A DNA stretch of 64,000 bases, taken from positions 2,356,001 to 2,420,000 of the forward strand of contig NZ_CP033929.1 of the NCBI RefSeq assembly GCF_003815915.1, written 5' to 3'. The position numbers were made by a program, and so were the translations under genes. How positions within the stretch are numbered: the stretch's first letter is position 1; each line of letters starts with the position of its first letter. Below are positions 1-7,596 of the stretch, piece after piece. The notes beneath the pieces were generated by a model that did no database searches, was not told the DNA's origin, and saw only the letters and a list, made by a program, of their open reading frames with translations. Source of the DNA: Chryseobacterium indoltheticum (GTDB lineage: Bacteria > Bacteroidota > Bacteroidia > Flavobacteriales > Weeksellaceae).

Positions 1-356
1 CGCCGAATATTGAAGTAAAGTTTCACCATGAATTAATTGGTATTGAGGGTGAAAACAATCTTGTGGAAAGAGCGGTTGTTATTAATAACCAGACTCAGGA
101 GAAATCTACAGTAGATGTTCACGGAATATTTATTGCGATCGGACACAAACCGAATACTGATATTTTCGTTGGTCAAATAGATTTAGATGAAAACGGATAT
201 ATTGTTACTGAAAAAGGTTCGTCAAGAACAAATCTTCCTGGAGTTTTTGCGGCAGGAGATGTTCAGGATCATATTTACAGACAAGCGATTACAGCAGCAG
301 GAAGTGGTTGTATGGCAGCAATGGATGCAGAAAAATATCTTGCCGAATTACATTAA
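1..356 (+). CDS. trxB: Thioredoxin reductase, C-terminal part (5' end outside window)
   Basis: The frame is open from the first bases, so the gene begins upstream of the window. The visible part is the C-terminal FAD-binding half of a thioredoxin reductase, the flavoenzyme that passes electrons from NADPH to thioredoxin in the cytoplasm. Seen directly: an AIGHKPNT strand and the family's last FAD motif [10 protein letters not shown], followed by the [20 protein letters not shown] helix. The redox CxxC and the NADPH domain lie upstream and cannot be checked. A terminator hairpin follows directly. Another low-molecular-weight FAD reductase is possible but less likely. Confidence 0.93.
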   Translation, partial: PNIEVKFHHELIGIEGENNLVERAVVINNQTQEKSTVDVHGIFIAIGHKPNTDIFVGQIDLDENGYIVTEKGSSRTNLPGVFAAGDVQDHIYRQAITAAGSGCMAAMDAEKYLAELH

Positions 357-374
357 TACAATATTTTTATATAC

Positions 375-402
375 AAAGCATCTCGAAGGAGGTGCTTTTT
401 TT
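375..402 (+). terminator. Terminator after trxB
   Basis: Hairpin AAAGCATCT / AGGTGCTTT with one G-U pair, followed by seven T, directly after the trxB stop. Confidence 0.8.
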
Positions 403-506
403 GTTTCGATAATGTTAGATTTTGTTTTTGAACTACGATTACTAAAAATAATTTCATTGATTTCTAGTTGGTTATTAATTTTTGTTAAAATTTAATTTCA
501 AAATAT

Positions 507-537
507 TTTGTAGTAATTTAAAAACGTTTTATATTTG
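507..537 (+). promoter_or_regulatory. Bacteroidota-type promoter of tRNA-Ser
   Basis: TTTG at 507-510, then 19 bp, then TATATTTG at 530-537. This fits the known Bacteroidetes primary-sigma consensus (TTG, 17-23 bp, TAnnTTTG). It lies 34 bp before the mature tRNA. Confidence 0.75.
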
Positions 538-571
538 CACCACTGAAAACAACGATACAATCGGAGTTTTT

Positions 572-659
<88 letters not shown>

Positions 660-680
660 GTTGGGAAACCAAAATAAGCT

Positions 681-716
681 AAAACGCTGTAAACATCAAT
701 GTTTACAGCGTTTTTT
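681..716 (+). terminator. Terminator after tRNA-Ser
   Basis: A perfect 16-bp stem (681-696 with 699-714) runs into a T6 tract. It is nearly symmetric (A4 before, T6 after), so it could work in both directions. Confidence 0.88.
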
Positions 717-765
717 GTTTTAGCGCTTGTATCAAAAAAAATCAAAATAGGTCACGATTTATATG

Positions 766-974
766 GGATCAATCTCAAAACTTGGGGGCTAGGCAAAAAG
801 TTTAGACAACCTGAACAGAAAAAATGTTTTATCCCGCACGCCTCTTAATTGCAATCTGAAGTTTTTTATTTTCGCATTGAAAGACTCGGCGGAAGCATTC
901 GTGCTTCTTCTTTCAAAATAATTGAGAATCTCATTGTAATGATTCATTATGGTTTTTCTGAGCACCGAGAAAGC
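766..974 (-). mobile_element. Relic of a second ISL3-type IS (terminal 209 bp)
   Basis: Bases 766-974 are a near-identical direct repeat of the first 209 bases of the intact element starting at 975. The relic includes the outer inverted repeat (766-787) and the 3' end of the transposase gene. It breaks exactly where the second copy's terminal repeat begins. No target duplication is visible on either side. Confidence 0.9.
789..974 (-). pseudogene. ISL3-type transposase, C-terminal fragment
   Basis: About 61 codons matching the end of the intact transposase, through ESFNAKIKNFRLQLRG to the terminal LFRLSKLFA. The stop is TAG at 789-791. At least one residue differs from the intact copy (RDKT instead of RDKA). 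The rest of the gene is missing: the fragment meets the inverted repeat of the neighbouring element at 974/975. Not functional alone. Confidence 0.85.
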
Positions 975-997
975 GGATCAATCACAAAACTTGGGGA

Positions 998-1942
998 CTA
1001 TGCAAAAAGTTTAGACAACCTGAACAGAAAAAATGCTTTATCCCGCACACCTCTTAATTGCAATCTGAAGTTTTTTATTTTCGCATTGAAAGACTCGGCG
1101 GAAGCATTCGTGCTTCTTCTTTCAAAATAATTGAGAATCTCATTGTAATGATTCATTATGGTTTTTCTGAGCACCGAGAAAGCTTTAAATCTTGATTCTT
1201 CCACCTCTTTGAACCAATGTGCCAGTTTCAACATTGCAACGGATTTTTGAATGTTTTGGTTGTAAATTTTCCTCAAGCCATCAGATAAATTGTACGCTTT
1301 TTCTAAATCAGGATATTGCGAGAATAAGATTTCAGCTCGCTGATTTTGCGATGCAGTCCATTTTTCTCTGGTTTTGTAGAGTAAATACCTGCTTCTTGCC
1401 AAAAGTTGCTTTCGGGTATCGCCATTTTCAAAAGTTTCAATCCCGGGGTTGTTTTTCTTTTCTTTTGCTTCCATGAGCAGGTTGTTTTCTTGCTCAATAG
1501 CTTCCCAACGGTGGCTTATCCTTAATTCCTGCAACGCTTCTATGGCTAATTTCTGGACATGGAATCGGTCGATAATTTGTGTGGCATTGGGAAAACATCT
1601 TTTGGCGATGAGCTTCATAGAACCTGCCATATCCAAAGTAATTCCTTTTACATTTAACCTTAGTTTTTTGTTGATTTTTAAGAGATATTCTATTACGGTA
1701 TCACTGTTGGTTCCTTTGATAATGGCGACAATACTGCCTTTTCTGCCCCTTGCTTTTTTGGAGGTCAGAACAGTGTACAATTCGCCATCAGAAAGAGCAA
1801 CTTCATCGAGAGATAGGTGGTGTGAGAGGTTTTCGGGATAGAGAATCCAATCCTCGGCGTGTGATTTTTGTTTCCAGTTTTTAAAATTGCTGATGCTTTG
1901 CTTGTATTGCCTTTGAAATTTCCTGCCATCCACGCCATACAT
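998..1942 (-). CDS. ISL3-type transposase, catalytic ORF
   Basis: DDE transposase of the ISL3 type. Likely catalytic residues are the Asp of LSLDEVALSDGE near the start, the Asp of GITLDMAGSMK in the middle and the Glu of SAESFNAKIK near the end. The helical, basic region between them is usual. The first ATG is at 1942, but the frame is open upstream to about 1991 and encodes a plausible family sequence (ADTKALPCKTIGEM). It is therefore probably made as a fusion with the N-terminal ORF by slippage on the A8 run (see findings). The ATG start is an annotation convenience. Confidence 0.88.
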   Translation of the reverse strand: MYGVDGRKFQRQYKQSISNFKNWKQKSHAEDWILYPENLSHHLSLDEVALSDGELYTVLTSKKARGRKGSIVAIIKGTNSDTVIEYLLKINKKLRLNVKGITLDMAGSMKLIAKRCFPNATQIIDRFHVQKLAIEALQELRISHRWEAIEQENNLLMEAKEKKNNPGIETFENGDTRKQLLARSRYLLYKTREKWTASQNQRAEILFSQYPDLEKAYNLSDGLRKIYNQNIQKSVAMLKLAHWFKEVEESRFKAFSVLRKTIMNHYNEILNYFERRSTNASAESFNAKIKNFRLQLRGVRDKAFFLFRLSKLFA

Positions 1943-1970
1943 CTCGCCAATGGTTTTACAGGGAAGCGCT

Positions 1971-2324
1971 TTAGTATCGGCTGATTTTTTTTAAGAACTC
2001 GGCAAAATCCTGTGTCATGCGGGTTCCTTTGGCAATGAGATTCCAATCTCTTTGGATGATGTTGCCGGTTTTTGTATCGGTCCATCTTCTGCGTTTGATG
2101 TGGAGTTTTACTGTTTTTCCACGAAGAGGAAAATCGTCAACGGTAATTTCCGGAACAAAACCTTTTGACTGCAATAACAGAGAAGAAAATTCTTTCGGAG
2201 CTGTATTTTTCTCGTCAAAGTAAATGTGGACGATTTTGTTTTCTTCTTCAACTTTTACAATCTCAAAATGCTCAATCAAGAGTTCAGGTAAAAATAATTT
2301 GAGGAGTTCGGCATCGTTTAACAT
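1971..2324 (-). CDS. ISL3-type transposase, N-terminal region
   Basis: A 117-aa ORF with the N-terminal part of an ISAon1-like transposase, probably the DNA-end-binding module. It has the basic segment KLHIKRRRWTDTKTG and ends EFLKKISRY. It stops within the catalytic ORF's open frame, right after a run of eight A at 1985-1992. The second ORF is in the frame reached by skipping one base. A product ending here would lack all DDE residues. Confidence 0.82.
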   Translation of the reverse strand: MLNDAELLKLFLPELLIEHFEIVKVEEENKIVHIYFDEKNTAPKEFSSLLLQSKGFVPEITVDDFPLRGKTVKLHIKRRRWTDTKTGNIIQRDWNLIAKGTRMTQDFAEFLKKISRY

Positions 2325-2374
2325 TCCACAAAATTATCAATATTTTTTTTATCCCCAAGTTTTGAGATTGATCC

Positions 2375-2473
2375 GGAATATTGCAAACCGGCAGCAATGA
2401 AGGATATGAATACGACTGTAATGGAATGCAACTATTCACGCAGATGCTAACATATCATACCAAATCCTGTTAG
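2375..2473 (+). pseudogene. 3' tail of an unknown gene cut by the IS
   Basis: Open frame of 32 codons plus TAG that starts at the IS edge without its own start codon. The peptide (GILQTGSNEGYEYDC then NGMQLFTQMLTYHTKSC) has a normal protein composition. It could be the end of a gene truncated by the IS, upstream of and codirectional with the cysteine desulfurase. No family recognised, and chance openness over 99 bp cannot be excluded. Confidence 0.35.
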
Positions 2474-2528
2474 AAAGATTTAAGTTACTGCAAAAAGATC
2501 ATTATTTTTATACTCAATTTATAATGTT

Positions 2529-3671
2529 ATGATGGATAATGATTTTATTTATTTAGACTACAATGCAACAACTCCCGTTGATCAGCGAGTAGTAGATGTA
2601 ATGCTGCCTTATTTTAATAATTTATTTGCCAATTCAGGCAGTTCTCACCTTTTAGGACTTACTGTGAAAGAATCTGTTGAACAATCAACTGAACAGATCG
2701 CCAAACTAATTTCCGCCAACACGAAAGAGATCATTTATACATCCGGAGCAACGGAAGCCGTAAATTTAGCTTTAAAAGGAATTGAAAAAAAAGAAGGTAA
2801 AAATCACATCATTACTGTAAAAACTGAACATAAAGCAGTTTTGGACACTTGTCTTCATTTGGAACAACAAGGTTTTAATATTACCTATCTTAATGTTGGA
2901 AAAGATGGGCTTATTAATCTTGATGAATTGGAAAAACAGATTAATGACAAAACCTTGATGGTCTGTGTGATGTTTGTAAATAATGAGACAGGAGTTATTC
3001 AGCCGATTAAAGAAATTGCTGAGATTGCACGTCAAAAAGGATGTTTTGTTTTTTGTGATGCTACACAGGCAGTAGGTAAGATTCCTGTCAATGTAAAAGA
3101 TTTTGGAATTGACCTGATGGCTTTTTCGGCTCATAAATTTTATGGACCAAAAGGAGTCGGAGCGCTGTACATTTCTTCAGAGCTTAAAAAAAATATGAAT
3201 TCTCAGATCCACGGTGGAGGTCAACAATTCAACCTGAGAAGTGGTACGCTGAATGTTCTGGGAATTATCGGAATGGGAAAAGCAGCAGAAATTGCTATCG
3301 AAGAAATGCAGAAAGACGCTCAATACATTAAAGAATTACGAGATCTTCTTGAAAATTCATTATTAAAAATTCCCGACACTTATATCAATGGAGATAAAAA
3401 TAATAGGATTTTCAACACAACAAATATTTGCTTTACCGGCGTTAATTCGGAACAGATGATCTTAAGGCTTGGTAACATCTGTGTATCGAATGGTTCGGCC
3501 TGCAACGCTATAACATCAAAACCTTCTCACGTATTGAAAGCAATGGGCATGAATGACCTCGATGCACTTTCTTCCATAAGATTTAGCTTAGGGAAATTCA
3601 CTACTCAATCAGAAATTGAAACGGCAGTAGAAAAAATACAGAAAATAGTGTTTCAGTTGCGAAACGTTTAA
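2529..3671 (+). CDS. Cysteine desulfurase (NifS/IscS-like)
   Basis: PLP-dependent enzyme of 380 aa that takes sulfur from cysteine and holds it as a persulfide. Seen: N-terminal LDYNATTPVD, the PLP-ring His in TEHKAV (H101), the DATQAVGKIP Asp/Gln, the Schiff-base Lys in SAHKFYGPKG (K203) and the acceptor Cys in SNGSAC (C325). A second ATG three bases later is an equal start choice. It runs head-on into moaC-moaB with no base between the stop codons. The Moco context suggests it supplies sulfur for MoaD thiocarboxylation (through the MoeB rhodanese domain) and/or the sulfido ligand of the hydroxylases. A general Fe-S role is the alternative. Confidence 0.9.
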   Translation: MMDNDFIYLDYNATTPVDQRVVDVMLPYFNNLFANSGSSHLLGLTVKESVEQSTEQIAKLISANTKEIIYTSGATEAVNLALKGIEKKEGKNHIITVKTEHKAVLDTCLHLEQQGFNITYLNVGKDGLINLDELEKQINDKTLMVCVMFVNNETGVIQPIKEIAEIARQKGCFVFCDATQAVGKIPVNVKDFGIDLMAFSAHKFYGPKGVGALYISSELKKNMNSQIHGGGQQFNLRSGTLNVLGIIGMGKAAEIAIEEMQKDAQYIKELRDLLENSLLKIPDTYINGDKNNRIFNTTNICFTGVNSEQMILRLGNICVSNGSACNAITSKPSHVLKAMGMNDLDALSSIRFSLGKFTTQSEIETAVEKIQKIVFQLRNV

Positions 3672-4580
3672 CTAATGTCCGGCTCCTTGTTTTACTGAAA
3701 AAATGTGTAAAATCTGCGGAAATAATGCCTGAACGTATTCTTTCACAGCACCTGAAGATCCGGGAAGTGTCAAAATCAGCATATCATCAGAAAATCCCGC
3801 TATTCCTCGGGAAAGCATTGAAGTTTTAACCCGTTCCTGTCCATAATTTCTTGCTGTTTCCATTATCCCGGGAATCTCTTTGGTAATAAATGGATGCACA
3901 GCTTCAGGTGTTACATCACGATCCGACAAACCAGTTCCGCCGGTAAATAATAAAAGATTGCAACCTTTATTTTTAAACAATTCAATCTGTTGACGAATTG
4001 CTGAAATATCATCAGAAACAACTGAATAATCAATAGTATTGATGCCTTGCTTTTGAAGTGCTTCAACCAATATTTTTCCGGATGAATCTTCTTTTATACC
4101 TTGCGAAACCGAATCGCTACACACTACAACTGCGGCTGTTAAATGCGTCACATCAATATTCTTCTGATTACTTTTTCCTCCTTGTTTTTCCAATAATTTA
4201 ATATTTGAAATCTCAACATTTTTATCTATAGGTTTCAGCATATCGTAAATGACGAGCGAGGCAACTGATGCGCCGTGCATCGCTTCGACTTCAACGCCGG
4301 TTTTGTAAATGGTATGAACTTCCACTTTAATGTGAATATTTATTTCATCAAAATCATAGCTTATCGCAGCAAATTCAACGGGAAGAGGATGACAGTCAGG
4401 AATAACATCGCTCGTTTTTTTGATGGCAAGTAAAGCCGAAGCTCTCGCAAATTCCAGCACATTTCCTTTTGGAACTGTTCCGTTTTTTACCGCTTCAATT
4501 GTAGAAACTGATGATGTTTTAATTGTTGCAGCTGCGATTGCCTTACGAAGTGTGAAAGTTTTAAAAGTAATATCTACCAT
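3672..4580 (-). CDS. moaCB: Bifunctional MoaC-MoaB Moco biosynthesis protein
   Basis: A fusion. Residues about 1-140 are MoaC, cyclic pyranopterin monophosphate synthase, with KGNVLEFARASALLAIKKTS, IPDCHPLP and GVEVEAMHGASVASLVIYD. Residues about 145-302 are MoaB/Mog-like, the molybdopterin adenylyltransferase domain, with LLLFTGGTGLSDRDVTPEA and TLPGSSGAVKEY. I chose the ATG at 4580 (MVDITFK, typical of MoaC), five bases after the moaE stop. The longer start at 4622 would overlap moaE by 38 bp. Last gene of the ten-gene operon. The fusion places the second and the adenylylation steps on one cytoplasmic chain. Confidence 0.93.
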   Translation of the reverse strand: MVDITFKTFTLRKAIAAATIKTSSVSTIEAVKNGTVPKGNVLEFARASALLAIKKTSDVIPDCHPLPVEFAAISYDFDEINIHIKVEVHTIYKTGVEVEAMHGASVASLVIYDMLKPIDKNVEISNIKLLEKQGGKSNQKNIDVTHLTAAVVVCSDSVSQGIKEDSSGKILVEALQKQGINTIDYSVVSDDISAIRQQIELFKNKGCNLLLFTGGTGLSDRDVTPEAVHPFITKEIPGIMETARNYGQERVKTSMLSRGIAGFSDDMLILTLPGSSGAVKEYVQALFPQILHIFSVKQGAGH

Positions 4581-4584
4581 TTTT

Positions 4585-5022
4585 TTACTGATTGATTTTC
4601 CATTGATGTGTTTCGTCCTCAAAAATTTCTTTGCCCCAGATAGGAAGTTCGTTTTTTATGCGTTCTACCACTTCATTACAAGCCTTTGTAGCTTCATTTC
4701 TGTGTTTTGACGAGGTAAATACAAACAGGCAAATTTCTCCTGCATTCACAATTCCAAGACTGTGATGAATGTGCATACAAGTGATGTTATATTTTGCAAA
4801 AATCTCTTCTCTGATTGCGGTCATTTGGTTTAAAGCCAAATCTTGGTAAGCAGTATATTCTATTGCTTTTACCGTTTTTCCATCAATTTCATCAGCACGA
4901 ATCTGACCTAAGAAAATCTGATGCGCCCCGATTTCCGTCTTTGTAGAATGTTTGGTGATACTTTCTGCTATGAATAGAGGCGAAATAGGACTGTGCTGAA
5001 ATATATTTTTAATCTTATTCAT
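4585..5022 (-). CDS. moaE: Molybdopterin synthase catalytic subunit MoaE
   Basis: The 145-aa large subunit of molybdopterin synthase, which with the MoaD thiocarboxylate puts two sulfurs into precursor Z. Family features seen: GAHQIFLGQIR near the N terminus, the VKAIEYTAYQDLA strand, the IHHSLGIVNAGE active-site segment, FVFTSSKHRNEATKACNEVV and a C-terminal PIWGKEIFEDETHQW. It overlaps moeB by eight bases, so translation is probably coupled. Confidence 0.95.
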   Translation of the reverse strand: MNKIKNIFQHSPISPLFIAESITKHSTKTEIGAHQIFLGQIRADEIDGKTVKAIEYTAYQDLALNQMTAIREEIFAKYNITCMHIHHSLGIVNAGEICLFVFTSSKHRNEATKACNEVVERIKNELPIWGKEIFEDETHQWKINQ

Positions 5023-6124
5023 TAATTTCTTGATTTAATTGAATGATTCCGCCTTCCAAATGGCTGATTGTATAATCCTGCCTCAAAATTTCAGTTAAAA
5101 TCTGAGCTCCGATAAAACTTCTCTTTCCGGATTGGCAAACAACAATAATATTTTTTTTATTAATTTGATTTAAATTTTCCTTTAACTGAGATAAAGGTAT
5201 TGATAAATAGGGCAATTCAAGCTTAGGAAGCTCATCAGTTTCACGGACATCAATAATAACTGTATCCGGAATTTCTGCAATTTCTTTGAATTCTGAAGAA
5301 GAAATATTTATAATTCCCTTTTGTTTAATTCCACAATGCAGTTCGTAATTCGTCTGTTCAAATTCCTTTAAGGTCGAGGGAATATTTTTTTTTGTTAAAT
5401 TCTCTTTAGGAATTTGAAAAATTGCGGTCTGATAATCAAGAATATTAATTGTCATTAATTTATTGATTAATGGATTTCCCGTTCCTGTAATCAGTTTAAT
5501 GGTTTCGGTAGCTTGTATCGTTCCTATAATTCCTGGTAAGACACCTAAAACTCCCGCATCATTGCAATCTGGAACTTCGCCAGGTTTTGGAGGTTCGGGA
5601 AAAAGATGTCTGTAATTTGTGGTAAATCCATCAGCATCGATGACATTAAAAATTGCAGCCTGACCTTCATACTGATAAATGGCTCCAAAGATCAGTGGCT
5701 TTGCCATCAGTCTGGAAACATCATCCAACAAATAACGTGTGGGGAAATTGTCGGTGCAATCTATTATTACATCATAATCCAATATGATTTCAACAGCATT
5801 TTTTGTAGTAATTCTTTCAGAAACAATATTAATTTGTACCTCCGGATTCATTGCATTTAGTCTTTCAAACGCCGCTTCGGTCTTCAATTTTCCAATGTCG
5901 TTTGAAGTGAATAAAATCTGCCTGTGTAAGTTACTTAATGAAACTTTGTCATCATCAATAATTCCAATGTTTCCAACTCCGGCTGCGGTTAGATATTGAA
6001 GAACAGGACAACCCAAGCCTCCTGCTCCGACAACAAGAACCTTAGCTGACGCAAGCTTTTTCTGAGCTTCTATGCCAAAGCTTTTCAATGTTATCTGTCT
6101 GTGATATCGTTCCAAATGCAACAT
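5015..6124 (-). CDS. moeB: MoeB-like MoaD adenylyltransferase with rhodanese domain
   Basis: E1-like ThiF/MoeB enzyme of 369 aa that adenylates the MoaD C terminus. Residues about 1-240 carry the ATP-binding GAGGLGCPVLQYLTAAGVG, the NLHRQILF helix and DCTDNFPTRYL. Residues about 275-369 are a rhodanese domain with IIDVRETDELP and active Cys330 in VVCQSGKRS, which could pass persulfide sulfur to MoaD. Odd: the structural-zinc CxxC usual in MoeB is replaced by NYRH before LFPEPP, and the later CxxC partner is reduced to a single Cys (HCGIK). It lies three bases after moaD and overlaps moaE. Confidence 0.92.
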   Translation of the reverse strand: MLHLERYHRQITLKSFGIEAQKKLASAKVLVVGAGGLGCPVLQYLTAAGVGNIGIIDDDKVSLSNLHRQILFTSNDIGKLKTEAAFERLNAMNPEVQINIVSERITTKNAVEIILDYDVIIDCTDNFPTRYLLDDVSRLMAKPLIFGAIYQYEGQAAIFNVIDADGFTTNYRHLFPEPPKPGEVPDCNDAGVLGVLPGIIGTIQATETIKLITGTGNPLINKLMTINILDYQTAIFQIPKENLTKKNIPSTLKEFEQTNYELHCGIKQKGIINISSSEFKEIAEIPDTVIIDVRETDELPKLELPYLSIPLSQLKENLNQINKKNIIVVCQSGKRSFIGAQILTEILRQDYTISHLEGGIIQLNQEINE

Positions 6125-6127
6125 AAA

Positions 6128-6358
6128 TTATCCTCCTGAATAGGGTGGCATCAGTGCTACCACGTCGTTATTATTTAATTCTGTATTTCCTGAAATGATT
6201 TTCTCATTCACTGCAATTCTCAATTTTAATTCCCTTAAATCGGGAAATTTTTCATTGAGCTGTGCCAGCAACCTATCTGTATTTTCAGCTTTACATTCAA
6301 AATCTAAGCCTATAATCTCTTTCAGTCTGCCAAAGCTTATTATTTTTATTGTACTCAT
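6128..6358 (-). CDS. moaD: Molybdopterin synthase sulfur-carrier subunit MoaD
   Basis: Ubiquitin-like protein of 76 aa ending in the diagnostic diglycine (MPPYSGG), which becomes the thiocarboxylate sulfur donor in molybdopterin synthase. Beta-grasp features KIISFGRLKEIIG and KLRIAVNEK are visible. Start and the previous stop share one base (TAATG), so it is translationally coupled to the secreted protein gene upstream. Confidence 0.95.
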   Translation of the reverse strand: MSTIKIISFGRLKEIIGLDFECKAENTDRLLAQLNEKFPDLRELKLRIAVNEKIISGNTELNNNDVVALMPPYSGG

Positions 6359-6846
6359 TAATCCACTTTTTTTAGTTCAATGGTTTTCAGCATTTTTACA
6401 TATCTTCTGCCTGTCACAAAATCGGTAGGCGATAAGGTAGAAAAACCGTCCTTAGGTCTGCCCTCAACCTGCGGAATAACCAAAACATTGTCACCAACAG
6501 AAGTATTGAAGATTTCGTTCCATGAAAAAATGACTTTATAACCGTCTTCCGCTTTACAGACAATATAATATTCACTTAAAACCTTCGGCGACTTCTCTTT
6601 AAACGAAATTCTTGAAAGAACATCTTTAAGCAAAACACCCTTTATATTCTTAATTGTAGATTTATACTCCTTTACATGATTGGTTATCTGAATACTATCA
6701 AGGGTATGCTTAGGGAGTTTTCCCAGATCAGCAGTCGTCATTATTGTTTTTTCTTTATCTGGTGCGATGACTTCGATATTATTCTTCGCCTGTGAAAACG
6801 ATAAAGTTGAGATAAAAATAGTAACTGAAAAAATTAAATGTTTCAT
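6358..6846 (-). CDS. Secreted molybdopterin-binding-domain-like protein
   Basis: A 162-aa protein with a signal peptide (MKHLIFSVTIFISTLSFSQA). The mature part resembles the oxidoreductase molybdopterin-binding (SUOX/YedY-type) fold: a GVLLKDVLSRI segment, an AEDGYKVIFSWNEI strand pair, LVIPQVEGRPKDGF and a closing TGRRYVKMLKTIEL. It is much shorter than sulfite oxidase. Its only Cys (IVCKAEDGY) is not clearly the Mo ligand. It sits between the permease and moaD. It may bind Moco or a substrate outside the cytoplasm, or only share the fold. Function inferred. Confidence 0.7.
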   Translation of the reverse strand: MKHLIFSVTIFISTLSFSQAKNNIEVIAPDKEKTIMTTADLGKLPKHTLDSIQITNHVKEYKSTIKNIKGVLLKDVLSRISFKEKSPKVLSEYYIVCKAEDGYKVIFSWNEIFNTSVGDNVLVIPQVEGRPKDGFSTLSPTDFVTGRRYVKMLKTIELKKVD

Positions 6847-6851
6847 TTATT

Positions 6852-7586
6852 TTAAATTGTGCTTGATATCAATTTATAGGAAGCCATTAAAAGTACTACT
6901 GCCAATACATATTTCAGTCCATTTTGACTTAATCTTTTTGAGGCTAAATAAGATCCTAGCAATCCTCCTGCAAATGCAAAGACAATATACAACAACATAT
7001 TGCTGGTAAAAGCAATTTCTTTCGTAAACATACCACCTAAACCAGCCACAGAATTGACAAAAATAAAGGCCGCACTGATCGCAGCGGTCTGTTTCTGATT
7101 GGTCCATTTCAATAAAATAAGGACAGGAGAAAGCAGTATTCCGCCACCAATACCAATCATTCCTGAAAATAAGCCGATAACTCCACCGAAAATCAATGAT
7201 AAATATATTTGAGGATTTTTCAGCTCATCCTCATTGGGACTTTTAAAAAAGAAAAACCGGAACACCGGGAAAAGTAATAATACACCTAAAATGCGTTTGT
7301 AAAGAGTATCTTCAATATGGATCATTCCACCAATAAACGCAAGCGGTATCGATGCGATCGCAATAGGAATAAAAATACGAAGCTTGAAATGCCCGCCTCT
7401 GTAATATTGAATGAAAGAAGTGAGAGATACAAATAAGTTGAGTACGAGTGCGGTTGGCTTCATCTCTTTAGGGGCAACTCCGTACAAAGCCATCAAAGCT
7501 AAATAACCGCTTGCACCGCCGTGTCCTACTGCCGCATATAGAGCTGCAATTACAAATAAAATAATATAAAAAAATTCCACACTCAT
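6852..7586 (-). CDS. TSUP (TauE/SafE) family membrane permease
   Basis: A 244-aa integral membrane protein with about eight hydrophobic helices. It has the TSUP features GHGGASGYLALMALYGV in the first helix hairpin and the repeated SGMIGIGGGILLSPVLILL. The family exports or imports sulfite, sulfonates and related small anions. Encoded inside the Moco operon, it might handle a sulfur oxyanion, molybdate or an organic acid linked to the hydroxylases; the sequence does not decide. No ModABC-type molybdate transporter is present in the window. Confidence 0.88.
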   Translation of the reverse strand: MSVEFFYIILFVIAALYAAVGHGGASGYLALMALYGVAPKEMKPTALVLNLFVSLTSFIQYYRGGHFKLRIFIPIAIASIPLAFIGGMIHIEDTLYKRILGVLLLFPVFRFFFFKSPNEDELKNPQIYLSLIFGGVIGLFSGMIGIGGGILLSPVLILLKWTNQKQTAAISAAFIFVNSVAGLGGMFTKEIAFTSNMLLYIVFAFAGGLLGSYLASKRLSQNGLKYVLAVVLLMASYKLISSTI

Positions 7587-7596
7587 TTTCGAATTC

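Larger units (their letters stand above)
975..2374 (-). mobile_element. ISL3-type insertion sequence (ISAon1-like), 1.4 kb
   Basis: Bounded by 22-bp inverted repeats: GGATCAATC(A)CAAAACTTGGGG at 975-996 and its complement at 2353-2374, with one mismatch. The left repeat of the neighbouring relic (766-787) matches the right repeat perfectly. Contents are a short N-terminal ORF and a DDE transposase ORF, both on the minus strand. No 8-bp target duplication is visible at 975/2374 or 766/2374, suggesting rearrangement after insertion. The family assignment rests on the transposase. Confidence 0.88.

Noticed and set aside
849..1130. 93-codon plus-strand frame across the IS relic and intact IS
   Set aside because: Antisense to transposase codons and created by the tandem repeat.
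1765..2085. 106-codon minus-strand frame overlapping both transposase ORFs
   Set aside because: Third frame of the junction region; its codons make no transposase-like sequence.
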